Source: Catenulispora sp. EB89 (lineage in GTDB: Bacteria; Actinomycetota; Actinomycetes; Streptomycetales; Catenulisporaceae). Taken from it: a stretch of 64,000 nucleotides of DNA. Position numbers and translations under genes: made by a program. The notes under the pieces are model-generated. The model searched no databases. It was not told the origin of the DNA and saw only the letters and a list, made by a program, of their open reading frames with translations. The stretch is from assembly GCF_041261445.1 (NCBI RefSeq), contig NZ_JBGCCU010000031.1:1-64000 (forward strand). Reading direction: 5' to 3'. Shown piece by piece: positions 53,401 through 61,207 of the stretch. The number at the start of each line of letters is the position of its first letter. The first letter of the stretch is position 1.

Positions 53401-53991
53401 ATACGCCTCGGCGCCGATGCCGATCGAGCCGTCGGCGCGCACCACGAGGTTCTGGTTCCACCCCGGGTTCGGGCTCTTCACCAGCCGGCCGTCGACGACG
53501 ACCATGCCGTGCGGCCGTCCGGAGCCGTAGATGTCGAAGAAGTCCCCGTTGATCCCGGCGACCGCGCCGGTCCGGTCCGCCATCGACGAGGGGATCTCGT
53601 CGGCGGGATCGCTGAGCTCGTTGTGCGACTCCACGACGCCGAGCCGGACGTTCGGGTCCGTCAGGTCGACGGTGAGCTCCGTCGAGTGCTGCACACCACC
53701 GACCGCCTGGTAGGTGTCGGTGTGGTAGTCGATACCGCGCGTGATCTCCTGCTCCGCGGTGTGCGAGGCGTTGACGACCAGCGGCCACTGGTTCGGGGTC
53801 GGCGGCAGCCAGGGCCGGTTCCCGCCGTCGTTGTTCGGGTTCGCGTTGGTGTTCGCGTTGGCGTCGGCGTTCGGGGCCGCGTTCGTCGTGCTCTGGGCGC
53901 TCGCACCTCCGGTTCCGGTCAGCGCCCCACACGCCAGTGCGACGATGATGGCGGCCGAAGCCGCGAGCCGTCTTCTCCTGTGCAACATCAT
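50413..53991 (-). CDS. Secreted phosphodiester glycosidase and metallophosphoesterase fusion
   Basis: This 1192-residue exported protein has a signal peptide (MMLHRRRRLAASAAIIVALACGAL). An NAGPA-type phosphodiester glycosidase domain follows at about 100-430 (GINGDFFDIYGSGRPHGMVV, AIVAVFDGHQPEDAAEGLT, GAYNAMLFDSGGSSEMV). Then come Ig-like/Big-2 segments (about 500-590), a beta-sandwich (about 600-750) and a calcineurin-type phosphoesterase (about 780-1060) with MGDMSDSG, GVGNHEIT, VSHVPAYDPHP and LFGHARGW. A Thr-rich linker (TTTGTTTDATTGATTGA) and a final Big-2 domain end it. NAGPA enzymes cleave GlcNAc-phosphodiester bonds. With a phosphatase it could strip a sugar-phosphate cap from an extracellular glycan or teichoic-type polymer (inference). 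The first of two ATGs has GAGGGAG upstream. Confidence 0.9.
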   Translation of the reverse strand: MMLHRRRRLAASAAIIVALACGALTGTGGASAQSTTNAAPNADANANTNANPNNDGGNRPWLPPTPNQWPLVVNASHTAEQEITRGIDYHTDTYQAVGGVQHSTELTVDLTDPNVRLGVVESHNELSDPADEIPSSMADRTGAVAGINGDFFDIYGSGRPHGMVVVDGRLVKSPNPGWNQNLVVRADGSIGIGAEAYSGTATDGTASHLISSVNFVDDLSANGLVRITPDLGDSGKIPASVVVSGHRDPAASGVLVVDKVTPNVTDLTPLPAGTEDLAGSGTSGQWLTATAHVGDRIAIAEAISPDNNVRQALSGGAVLVQNGTMAVPLQGGGENNVNDPVTGLGVTKDGKHAIVAVFDGHQPEDAAEGLTRPQLAGWMMAHGAYNAMLFDSGGSSEMVARQPGQQQVSVSNTPSDGHERPVANGLFFYSTEAHPGPAVKAVANAGAPLAVLTNSTVPVAAYAVDKLGNPASDPASLSVRPASRASISTGTSGASLTASGEPGTGELVVKAGRARDSVPLRVTDRLTSLSVSPATVDLNNGGTQQLTISATTRDKQPVSLLPASVTWTASPSNLGSVDPATGLFTAAASGEGLVTVTASAAGASATVSIAVGQRSEIVDSMTDVGNWAVRAHGGATGSLSLSTTTKRLPGDAGSMDVSYNIPAGNGVKQVVFFPNGNESFPPPGETQLPDGVGVWIKGTGTGGSGSPLGLGNLTLAEAYTEVNGQYVDFYPSTVTYDGWQLIVANLPAGLQFPMTVNFLDFLVISPTQHLSGDLYVSDLQALYSPRPLVTPPYVAIPHNPSWLQYTEDPAKFRAGGTTLAALDDAHTHADDPNSTGSVVLKQDGAQIKALPASQTGALSLQTMGDMSDSGTMANLTYLKSLLDGTGLAYHEGVGNHEITQGADPENKNWTSLFGPTHYSYTQGAANVVVTDSSHIGILPSDPYQVPASDPSQYQWLADQLTANRSPVVFVVSHVPAYDPHPQQDSQFADRWEAQMYETLVQKYQDSHPRTHVIMLFGHARGWAENLLDPTGHDTAHGIPNFVVADAGVEAYAPADKGGFYNYGLFHVLPNGDVQFAAIPTLASIAVSGATAGTTTGTTTDATTGATTGAASLHVGQTTQLSATGTTPTGDDLPALSVPIADPASHVWRSSDPRVASVDAVTGVVHAKCPGTATISVTSGGVTGSLTVTVAKS

Positions 53992-54121
53992 TCCACTCCC
54001 TCGGCACGGATCATCCCGCAAGACTCCTCGGTATGAGTGTCCTGACCGTGGCAAGATGTGGCACACGCGGGGAACAGATCAGGGCAGAGTGGTTCGGTGC
54101 GCAGGAAACCACATTCCGTGG

Positions 54122-54709
54122 CTATTCAGTGAGCGGGTCCTCGCGCCACTGGTACTCAGGCGGCTGATATGTCTCGAAGCGTTCCAGCATCACATCGAGG
54201 TCCTTCTCAACGATCAACATCTCGCGGTGCGGCTGGTGCAGGAAGCCCTCGCGCGTCATGTGATCGAGGAACGCGACCAGAGGCGTGAAGTAGCCGGCGA
54301 CGTCCAGGAGCCCGACCGGCTTCGTGTGCAGCCCGATCTGCCCCCACGTCCAGATCTCGAACAACTCTTCCAGCGTCCCGGACCCGCCGGGCAGCGCGAT
54401 GAACCCCTCCGCGCGCTCGGCCATCATCGCCTTGCGCCGGTGCAGGTCCTCGGCGACGTGCAGCTCGCTGAGCCCCTGGTGCGCGACGCCCCAGTCGACC
54501 AGAGCCCGCGGGATGACGCCGACCACGCGTCCGCCGGCGGCCAGCGCGCCGTCGGCGAGGCTGCCCATCGTGCCGACACGCGCACCGCCGTAGACCACGG
54601 TGATGCCGCGGCCGGCCAATCCCGCGCCGACGTGCCTGGCCGCGTCGAGGTACTGTTCGCCGCGGCCGTGGGACGAGCCGGAGAAGACGCAGATGCTCTG
54701 CACAGGCAC
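54122..54709 (-). CDS. LOG-family phosphoribohydrolase
   Basis: This 195-residue protein has the LOG (Lonely Guy) fold and signatures: SICVFSGSSHGRG, VVYGGARVGTMGSLADGAL and the catalytic PGGSGTLEELFE. LOG enzymes hydrolyse nucleoside 5'-monophosphates such as cytokinin riboside monophosphates to the free base and ribose 5-phosphate. Many bacterial members act generally on AMP-like substrates. It starts at GTG, stands alone, and is divergent from the StrR-type regulator across 128 bases. No cytokinin-synthesis gene is nearby. Confidence 0.92.
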   Translation of the reverse strand: MPVQSICVFSGSSHGRGEQYLDAARHVGAGLAGRGITVVYGGARVGTMGSLADGALAAGGRVVGVIPRALVDWGVAHQGLSELHVAEDLHRRKAMMAERAEGFIALPGGSGTLEELFEIWTWGQIGLHTKPVGLLDVAGYFTPLVAFLDHMTREGFLHQPHREMLIVEKDLDVMLERFETYQPPEYQWREDPLTE

Positions 54710-54837
54710 CGATCTTAGACGCCCCTGTATATAGATCTTGAGCGCATGATGTCAGTGCGTGTTAGGTCCGTGTTATCGCCGTGTGGGGCGGGCCGGGGAG
54801 GCTTCAGGCAAGCACTCCGCGCCTAGGGGGACGCCAC

Positions 54838-55677
54838 GTGACTGACACTTGCCTTTGTTTGACGCCGCACTGCCAGGTCGGCTCCGGCTCCGATCCGGGT
54901 TTCGGCTGCGATCCGGGCTCCGAATCCGACCCGCAGTTCGGCTGCGACTTCGAGGTCGAACACCTCCAGCCGGCGCAGGAACCCGACCCGGCGACGTCCG
55001 TGGCCGAGCGCCGTGCCGCCGCGGCGGAGATCCTGCTCGCCACCCCGATGCGGTCCGACCGCGAGGTCGGCAAGGCCGTGGGCCTGTCCGCCGGCACCGT
55101 CTCCGCGGTGCGCCGCACCCTCGGCGAGCGCCGTGCCTCGCACCTGCGGGTCGGCGCGGACGGCCGGGTCCGGCCGGTGAACGCCCACGAGGGCCGCCGG
55201 GCCGCCGCGCGCCTCCTCGCCGAACGCCCGGAGATGCCGGTGCGGGCGATGGCGCGCGAGGCCGGGATCTCGCTCGGCACCGCGCACGACGTGCGCCGCC
55301 GCGTGTTGGCCGGGCTTTCCCCGGTCCCCGAAGGCCGCGCCGGCTCGCAGCCGGGCCAGCCGCAGCCCGGCGTCGCCGCCTTCCCGCCGCCGCACCCCGC
55401 CCGCCGCAGTCCGCGCTCCGACCCCGCCGCCGCACTCGACGCCCTGCGCCGCGACCCCGTCCTGCGCTACTCCGACACCGGTCGCACGATCCTGCGACGC
55501 CTCGACGCCCAACTGCTCGCCGCCAGCCAGCTGATCGAGCTGTGCGAACACGTCCCCGCGCACTGCGGCACGCAGGTCGAGGCCGTGCTGCGGCACATCG
55601 GCGCGGCGTGCGAGGACGCTGTGCGCGCGGTGCAGGGGCGGGTGCCGGTGCGTTCGGGCGACGAGTTCGACGGCTGA
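54838..55677 (+). CDS. StrR-type DNA-binding protein lacking ParB domain
   Basis: This 279-residue protein has two helix-turn-helix segments separated by a signature stretch: SDREVGKAVGLSAGTVSAVR (about 73-92), RVGADGRVRPV (104-114) and VRAMAREAGISLGTAHDVR (about 135-153). Exactly this order occurs downstream of the ParB-like domain in StrR/NovG-type antibiotic regulators. Here the N-terminal ParB part is replaced by a short Cys/Asp/Ser-rich segment (CLCLTP, then DPGFGCDPGSESDP). The C-terminal third has RYSDTGRTILRRLDAQLL and an acidic/cysteine-bearing helix. A DNA-binding regulator is likely. No biosynthetic cluster is adjacent. The GTG has an AGGGGG site 8 bases upstream. Confidence 0.78.
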   Translation: MTDTCLCLTPHCQVGSGSDPGFGCDPGSESDPQFGCDFEVEHLQPAQEPDPATSVAERRAAAAEILLATPMRSDREVGKAVGLSAGTVSAVRRTLGERRASHLRVGADGRVRPVNAHEGRRAAARLLAERPEMPVRAMAREAGISLGTAHDVRRRVLAGLSPVPEGRAGSQPGQPQPGVAAFPPPHPARRSPRSDPAAALDALRRDPVLRYSDTGRTILRRLDAQLLAASQLIELCEHVPAHCGTQVEAVLRHIGAACEDAVRAVQGRVPVRSGDEFDG

Positions 55678-55740
55678 TTCCCCTTATGCCGGCGGCGACC
55701 CGCCGAGCGCCTTCGCCACTGCCACGGATGCCTCGCCTAG

Positions 55741-55821
55741 GACGGCGCGACGCTCGTGCGCCCGGACGGCGTCATCGCCTGGCGGGCCACCGAACCCGGC
55801 GAACTCGCCTCGGTGCTATAG
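55741..55821 (+). pseudogene. C-terminal remnant of FAD monooxygenase
   Basis: Between two intact genes, one frame reads DGATLVRPDGVIAWRA, then TEPGELASVL, and ends in TAG. LVRPDGxVAWR is the characteristic C-terminus of flavin-dependent aromatic hydroxylases (PHBH-like). The codon before it is a stop and no more of the gene is present, so this looks like the last 26 codons of a deleted gene. Confidence 0.5.
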
Positions 55822-55886
55822 CGCCCCAGGCGCCTCAGATGCCCCAGGAGAACTCCTGGACATCAGTCCTCTGCCATCGTTGTGTC

Positions 55887-56516
55887 ATGGACTTCTTCGA
55901 CACCTTCCCAGAACCCGCACCCCCGCCCGAGCCAGCGCCGGCGCCGCCGCGTCCGGCGTGGGTGCGGCCGGATGCCGCGTTGCCGGCGGCGATGGCCGAG
56001 AACGCGATCCTCGTCCATGAGGAGCGGCTCGCCATCGCCATCGGCGGCCTTTCGGTGTATCCCAACGGCTTCGACTTCTCCATCCACATCCGGACTCGTG
56101 ACGACAGCGAAGAGATCAACCCCCACGGCCGCCGCCGGGACTATGTGCGGAACACCGTCAGAGCGGACACTGATCCCGAGCAAAACCTGCGTGTCGGCGT
56201 CCTGTTCGCCGACGGCCGCCGCGCCGCCTCCAACCAGCCGCGCCCGCACGACACGCCCGACAACGAAGCCGATCCCGACGAAGTGGTCCTGCTCTCCAGC
56301 CGCGGCGGAGGTGGCGGCCGATCCTACGACCTGACCTACTGGATCCACCCGCTCCCTCCGGACGGCGCCGTCACCATCGTCGTGTCCTGGCTCGCCCAGG
56401 GCGTCACCGAGGCACGCTGCGAACTCGACGGCGCCGCCATCCGTGCTGCCGCCGAGAAGGCGGTCCAGCTGTGGCCCGACGAGCCGCTGCGGGGCTGGGT
56501 CGGCGAACCGCGGTAG
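55887..56516 (+). CDS. Conserved hypothetical protein
   Basis: This 209-residue cytosolic protein starts at ATG after TGTGTC (no clear ribosome site). An acidic/Pro-rich N-terminus (DTFPEPAPPPEPAPAPPR) is followed by a compact beta-rich domain. That domain has ILVHEERLAIAIGGLSVYPNGFDFSIHIRTR, VGVLFADGRRA, LLSSRGGGGGRSYDLTYWIHPLPPDGAVTIVVSW and ELDGAAIRAAAEKAVQLW. The strand order suggests a beta-sandwich. Similar proteins are frequent in streptomycetes without assigned function. It precedes the convergent MFS gene. Confidence 0.72.
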   Translation: MDFFDTFPEPAPPPEPAPAPPRPAWVRPDAALPAAMAENAILVHEERLAIAIGGLSVYPNGFDFSIHIRTRDDSEEINPHGRRRDYVRNTVRADTDPEQNLRVGVLFADGRRAASNQPRPHDTPDNEADPDEVVLLSSRGGGGGRSYDLTYWIHPLPPDGAVTIVVSWLAQGVTEARCELDGAAIRAAAEKAVQLWPDEPLRGWVGEPR

Positions 56517-56597
56517 CGCGTTTCGGGGCCGTGTCGGTGTCGGTGTCGGTATCGGTCCGGTGCCGCTGCCTCGTCGTCAGGGCCGTCAGCGCGATGC

Positions 56598-57950
56598 TCA
56601 CGTTTGTTCGTTCTCCGACAGCCGCCGGACCGACCAGGCGGCGGCCAGCGTCCCGGCGGCCAGAGGCAGCCACAGCGCGGCCGAGCCGTGCGAGGCCAGG
56701 ACGGTGATGACCGTCGGCGAGATGGCCAGTCCCACACCGTTGGACAACTGGAAGCGCCCCAGCGTACGACCGAGCACCTGCGGCGGGGTGATCGCGATCA
56801 GCAGCGGGCCGATGCTTCCGGCGTACATGATCTCGCCGAACGTGCAGAGCACTGATACGCCCGCGACGGCGGCCGCGGCGTAGCTGTGGCCGAGGTCCGA
56901 GGCGAGCAGGAATCCCCCGTAGGACGTCGCGATCACCAACCCGGAGGCCGCCAGCGCGACGCTGCGCGGCCAACGCGCCAGGAAGATGGTCACGGGCACC
57001 TGGAAGGCGACCACGAGCGCGGTGTTGGTGACGAAGATCCCGGCGGCCCAGGCCGGCGAGGCGTGCAGCAGCTTCACCAGGATCAACGGCAGGGCGATCT
57101 CCGGGACGTTGACGCAGAACACGTACATGATGTTCGCCACCAGCAGCGTGTGCAGAGCCGGACCGGGACCGGAGCGGACATCGGCGGCGGTGGCGGGCGT
57201 GGACTCCGCGCGGATGCGGACCGACCACGCCAGTGACGCGGATCCGAGGAAGCTGAACCCGGTCCCCACCGCGAGCCAGCGCATCGCGGTCGGACCGCCG
57301 GCCAGGCCGGCGGTGGCGGCCAGTGCGCCGAGGCCCATGCCGGCGTTGCGCACCGAACGCGCCGCTGCGCTGGCCGCGTCCCGCTCGCGGCCCTTCGCGA
57401 TGGTGGCGATGAGCGCGGAGTGCGCGGTCGGCATGGTCTGGTTGCCGATCCCGAGGAACAGCGCGCCCGCGGTGAACAGCGCGACGCTGCCGGCCGGGGC
57501 CGCCAGCAGCAACACCGTGCCGAGGACCCGGATCAGCATCGCCGCGGCCACGACCGTGCTGCGGGCGCCGGTGTCGAGCCAGCGGCCGGCGAAGGGGGTC
57601 GCGGCGAGGCCGGCGATGATGCCGACGGTCATGGCCGCGCCGGCGGTCGGTGCCGACAGGTGCAGGACGGCGATGCCGTAGAGCAGCAGGAACGGCCGCA
57701 GCAGGCCGTTGCCGAAGGAGTCGACGAGCAGCGCGACGGCGTAGCGGGGTCCGCCGGTGGCGCGCAGCAGGCCGCGTGCGCTGACGCGGGGTCGGGCGGC
57801 AGCGGGCCGGTCTTCAGGCGAGGCGGCGTCATTCGAAGAGGCGTCGGACGAAGAGGCGTCGGACGAGGGGGCCTCGGACGCAGGGGCGCCAGGGGTGGTG
57901 GCGCCGGACGCGGCGGTGTCGTCGGGCACGGTGGGCGCGCTCATGGTCAT
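56598..57950 (-). CDS. MFS transporter, DHA-like
   Basis: This 450-residue major-facilitator protein has a disordered Ser/Asp/Ala N-terminus (about 1-55), then twelve predicted helices. LLVDSFGNGLLRPFLLLYGIAVL is in helix 1. GIIAGLAATPFAGRWLDTGARS carries the loop 2-3 motif A in weak form. GIGNQTMPTAHSALIATIAKGRERD lies in the loop 4-5 region, and LGRTLGRFQLSNGVGLAISP is near helix 10-11. It exports or imports an unknown small molecule across the membrane. It is divergent from the ArsR-type regulator across 98 bases that hold a GTTGACG/CGTCAAC palindrome, so that regulator most likely controls it. Confidence 0.9.
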   Translation of the reverse strand: MTMSAPTVPDDTAASGATTPGAPASEAPSSDASSSDASSNDAASPEDRPAAARPRVSARGLLRATGGPRYAVALLVDSFGNGLLRPFLLLYGIAVLHLSAPTAGAAMTVGIIAGLAATPFAGRWLDTGARSTVVAAAMLIRVLGTVLLLAAPAGSVALFTAGALFLGIGNQTMPTAHSALIATIAKGRERDAASAAARSVRNAGMGLGALAATAGLAGGPTAMRWLAVGTGFSFLGSASLAWSVRIRAESTPATAADVRSGPGPALHTLLVANIMYVFCVNVPEIALPLILVKLLHASPAWAAGIFVTNTALVVAFQVPVTIFLARWPRSVALAASGLVIATSYGGFLLASDLGHSYAAAAVAGVSVLCTFGEIMYAGSIGPLLIAITPPQVLGRTLGRFQLSNGVGLAISPTVITVLASHGSAALWLPLAAGTLAAAWSVRRLSENEQT

Positions 57951-57989
57951 GGCTCAAAGGTGCGGACCGTCCGCCGAACGGTCACGTGA

Positions 57990-58008
57990 GTTGACGAAAC
58001 GCGTCAAC
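57990..58008. promoter_or_regulatory. GTTGACG-N5-CGTCAAC palindrome
   Basis: Seven-base arms separated by AAACG lie in the 98-base gap between the MFS gene and the ArsR-type regulator gene, 41 bases before the latter's start. This fits an operator of the ArsR-type protein. Confidence 0.55.
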
Positions 58009-58048
58009 CGACGCGGCGTTCAGTACCGCCACCAGCGACAATGGTCCC

Positions 58049-59146
58049 GTGACCTTGCGCATCGACATCACCGGCATGCCGCCCGAGCGGCTGCGCTTCG
58101 CCGTCTCCCCGCTCGCCGAGCTGACCGCGATGCTGCACGCGCTGGCCGCCACCGAGCACCACCTGAACGTCGCGCCCTGGGCCGCCGGCGTCCGTGCGGC
58201 GCTGCGTCCGGAGCTGGCCGAGCGCCTTCAGGAGGCCGAGTTCCTGTGGCGCTCCTCGCGGGCGGACTTCCTGCTCCCGGCCCGGCCGAAGCCGAGCCTG
58301 AAGGAGGAGTTGGACGACGTCGACCGCATCGACGACGAGGCCTACGTGCTTTCCGCGCTGGTCACGACGTGCGGCAGCAACCGCGTCCACTTCGGCGCGG
58401 CCTCGCCGCTGACCGACGACGCGGCGCGCGAGCGTGCGCTGGAGCAGGCTCAGGCGCGCGGCGCGGTGCAGGAGGCGTTCGCCGAGCGGCTGCTGGCCGA
58501 TCCGGCGGCGGTGCGGCAGCGGGTGCGGCAGACGCTTGAGCAGTGCGCCGAGGCGTTCTTCGACGCCGCCTGGCCGGACGTCGTGGTGCGGCTGGCGGCC
58601 GACGCGCAGGTGAAGACGGATCTGCGCGAGCGCGGAGGCATCGGCCGGGCGCTGGCCTCGGTGTCCGGCGCGGTGGCGGTCACGGCGCTGGGGGACGCAG
58701 GCGAGTGCATCGTCGTGGACAAGCTGCAGGACAACGCGACGAGCGCGCAGGGCGTCGGGATGACGCTCATCCCGAGTGTGTTCGGCAGCCCGCATCTGGT
58801 CGCGGTCCACGCCGCCGGCTGGCGGCCGGTGATGCAGTATCCGGTCGCCGAGCTGAGCGTGGTGGAGCGTCCGGTGCCGATGGACGTCATCGAGCGGCGG
58901 CTCCAGGCGCTGTCGCATCCGGTGCGGCTCCGGCTGGTGCGGACGATGGCTCGGAGCCCGCACACCACGGGCGAACTCGCCGACGCCTGGCGGCTGACGC
59001 CTCCGGAGGTCTCGCGGCACCTCGCGGTGCTGCGGAAGGCGGGGTTGTTGGTGACCGAGCGGCGTGGGCGGTATGTGTATTACGCGGTGGACGCGTCGGT
59101 GCTGACTGCGCTTGGCGGCGATTTGCTGTCTGCGGTGCTGCGCTGA
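58049..59146 (+). CDS. DUF5937/ArsR-type transcriptional regulator
   Basis: This 365-residue regulator of the DUF5937 type has an N-terminal sensor domain of about 270 residues (MTLRIDITGMPPERLRFAVSP..., LVTTCGSNRVHFG, GVGMTLIPSVFGSPHLVAV). A C-terminal winged helix (about 280-350) has VIERRLQALSHPVRLRLVRTM, TTGELADAWRLTPPEVSRHLAVL and the wing ERRGRYVYYAV, typical of ArsR-like HTH domains. No metal cysteine pair is visible, so it is probably not a metal sensor. The GTG start is next to a palindrome in the gap to the divergent MFS gene, its likely target. Confidence 0.88.
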   Translation: MTLRIDITGMPPERLRFAVSPLAELTAMLHALAATEHHLNVAPWAAGVRAALRPELAERLQEAEFLWRSSRADFLLPARPKPSLKEELDDVDRIDDEAYVLSALVTTCGSNRVHFGAASPLTDDAARERALEQAQARGAVQEAFAERLLADPAAVRQRVRQTLEQCAEAFFDAAWPDVVVRLAADAQVKTDLRERGGIGRALASVSGAVAVTALGDAGECIVVDKLQDNATSAQGVGMTLIPSVFGSPHLVAVHAAGWRPVMQYPVAELSVVERPVPMDVIERRLQALSHPVRLRLVRTMARSPHTTGELADAWRLTPPEVSRHLAVLRKAGLLVTERRGRYVYYAVDASVLTALGGDLLSAVLR

Positions 59147-59179
59147 TTCTTCCGCGTTGACGGTGCTCGGCTCTCGCTC

Positions 59180-61165
59180 TCAGCTCCACAGGATGCCGAT
59201 GCCCGCCCCGAACGGCTTCGTGTACTTCTTCACGTGGTTGGCCCACTGCTTCCGAGTCGTCAGGTCGTACCAGCGGTTCGTGCCGGTGGTGCCCGCGTTG
59301 ATCCAGTCGGGGCCGTAGTCGCCGCTGCGTGCTCCGAAGAGGTTGCGCAGTGCGGGGTCGTTGTCGGTCAGAGTCTTGACATAGTCGTCGAGGATGCTGC
59401 CCTTGAGCGCGTTGGTGAGGGCGGTCGGGTTCTTCGACTTGGCGATCGAGGCGAGGTTGTCCCTGGTGTAGCCGATCTTGCCCTTGTTCCAGGCGTCGAG
59501 GGCCTGGTCGACGTAGTTCTTCAGCTTGTTCGCGATCGGGTCGGGGTTGGCGAGCGGCTTCCCGTCGGGGCCGACCAGGCGGGCCGTCGTCGGGCAACTC
59601 GCGGCGGCGCCGGGGGCGGCGGTGCGGAACGCGCTCGGCACGGCGTTCGCGGGCGAGCACGGGTCTTCTTGCTGGTCGTCAGCCTGCTGATTCTCCTCGT
59701 CCCGGACGAGCTGGTCGACGGAGACCTGGGCCGTGGCGTAGACGTAGTACTCGCCGTTGAAGTGCACGTAATAGGGGACTTCGGCGCCGTTCTCGGCCCT
59801 GGACTGGGCCTCGGCCGCCGCCTTCTTCTCGGCGTCGACGGACGTGAACACGCCGCCGGCGCCGGGGTCCGAGCAGCCCATCGTGGCGGTGTTGTTGAGC
59901 GGGAGCTGGCCGCTGGAGTCGCAGGACCCTGCCGGTTCGCCCTCGATGCTGACGTCCGCGTGCAGCTCCGCCGAGATCTGGCCGCCGGTGATCTTCGCGT
60001 TCGCGGTGGTCGGGTCGATCGTGTTGCTGACGGCGACGCTGACCTGGCAGCCGCCGGCGTTGCAGCTGATCTGGCCGTTGCCCTGGAGTTTGAACTGGAG
60101 GTCGCTGTTGACGGCGGTCGCCAGCTGCTTGGTGTCGTCGAGGATTTCGTTGTCGGTGGCGGCGGGCTCGGTGGACGGGTCGGTGGGGAAGTCGGTGTCG
60201 GGAGCTTGCCGGCCGGTCCAGGTGAAGGCCGCCGCCGCGGCTGTCGGGGAGCCGTTGTTCGGCGGGGGCGGGGACGCCGCGCCGTCGCCGAGCGACACGA
60301 TGCGGTACGGGGCGTCTCTGGACACTGACAAGGTGCCCAGCGAGGTCTTCGCCGTCAGGACACGAACACCGTCGACCACGGTTCCGGGGTCGGTGTCGGA
60401 CGGGAGATCGCCGCCGGCGGCCAGGGCCTGGGCCAGCCGGTCGGCGAGTTGTCCGGGCGGGACGAAGGGGGCGAGGCGGTCGCCGAGCAGGGTGTCGACG
60501 TCCTTGCCGGTCAGCCACTTGCCGCTGATCGCTGCGAGCTGGGCTTTGTTCGTCACGCCGGGCAGGCCCGAGGCCGGCGGCTTGATGTAGAGCTTGCCGG
60601 CGACGCTGAGCAGGCTGATCGCGGCGCCGCTGTCGGTGATGGTGCCGACGGACTCGCCGTGGCCGGTGACGCGGATGTCGATCGGGTCGCCGTCGACGGT
60701 GCTGCGGTAGTGGATTTCGGGTGCGGCGGCCAGGGTGTTCAGGGCGGCCATGAACGGGGCCTGCGATAGGGCCGGGTGCAGCTTGGGGACGGCGGGGGTG
60801 GCGGACGAGCTGGTCGTGCCGGTCGTGCCGTGATGCGTGGACATGGCCGGGACGATGGTCACCGCTGCGAGGACCGCTACGGTCAGCGCGCCGATGCCGG
60901 ATGCGAGGATCAGCTTCCGCCGTCGCTGCGGCTTCGGTGGCGGGGGCGAAAGCCAACCTGGAACGGGAACTGGAGTCGGCCCCGCGGCCCAGGTGCCCAA
61001 TTGCACGGTCGGGGTGCCCGAGTTCGGCGCCGGCGGCGTGGCCGGCATCATCGGCGTGATCGGCGTGACCGGAGCGCTCGTCGGCGTGCCCTGATTTGGT
61101 TGCTGCTGCCACGTCGGTTGGTTCGACGCGGAGCCTTGCTGCTGCCAGTAGTGCTGCTCGTCCAT
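59180..61165 (-). CDS. Membrane-anchored protein with toxin-like C-terminus
   Basis: This 661-residue protein has a cytosolic Gln/Pro/Thr-rich N-terminus and no cleaved signal peptide. One membrane segment lies at about 85-107 after PKPQRRRK. A long exported part has a beta-rich LppX/LprG-like-looking region (about 130-290: FMAALNTLAAAPEIHYRSTV, GKLYIKPP) and a second domain with four Cys (CNAGGC, CDSSG, MGCSD). The last 120 residues (DALDAWNKGKIGYTRDNL onwards) contain GPDWINAG (Asp620), RWYDLTT (Asp634) and QWANHVKKY (His644), an arrangement resembling nuclease tails of polymorphic toxins. No immunity gene follows. Function is unknown, and the toxin idea is an inference. Confidence 0.72.
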   Translation of the reverse strand: MDEQHYWQQQGSASNQPTWQQQPNQGTPTSAPVTPITPMMPATPPAPNSGTPTVQLGTWAAGPTPVPVPGWLSPPPPKPQRRRKLILASGIGALTVAVLAAVTIVPAMSTHHGTTGTTSSSATPAVPKLHPALSQAPFMAALNTLAAAPEIHYRSTVDGDPIDIRVTGHGESVGTITDSGAAISLLSVAGKLYIKPPASGLPGVTNKAQLAAISGKWLTGKDVDTLLGDRLAPFVPPGQLADRLAQALAAGGDLPSDTDPGTVVDGVRVLTAKTSLGTLSVSRDAPYRIVSLGDGAASPPPPNNGSPTAAAAAFTWTGRQAPDTDFPTDPSTEPAATDNEILDDTKQLATAVNSDLQFKLQGNGQISCNAGGCQVSVAVSNTIDPTTANAKITGGQISAELHADVSIEGEPAGSCDSSGQLPLNNTATMGCSDPGAGGVFTSVDAEKKAAAEAQSRAENGAEVPYYVHFNGEYYVYATAQVSVDQLVRDEENQQADDQQEDPCSPANAVPSAFRTAAPGAAASCPTTARLVGPDGKPLANPDPIANKLKNYVDQALDAWNKGKIGYTRDNLASIAKSKNPTALTNALKGSILDDYVKTLTDNDPALRNLFGARSGDYGPDWINAGTTGTNRWYDLTTRKQWANHVKKYTKPFGAGIGILWS

Positions 61166-61207
61166 GGCGTCCCTCCCTCGGCCGTGGAGGCCAACTGTAG
61201 GAACGCG

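Noticed and set aside
50371-54036. 1221-codon plus-strand frame
   Set aside because: Extremely Arg/His/Pro-rich antisense frame of the NAGPA/phosphoesterase gene, whose motifs are unmistakable.
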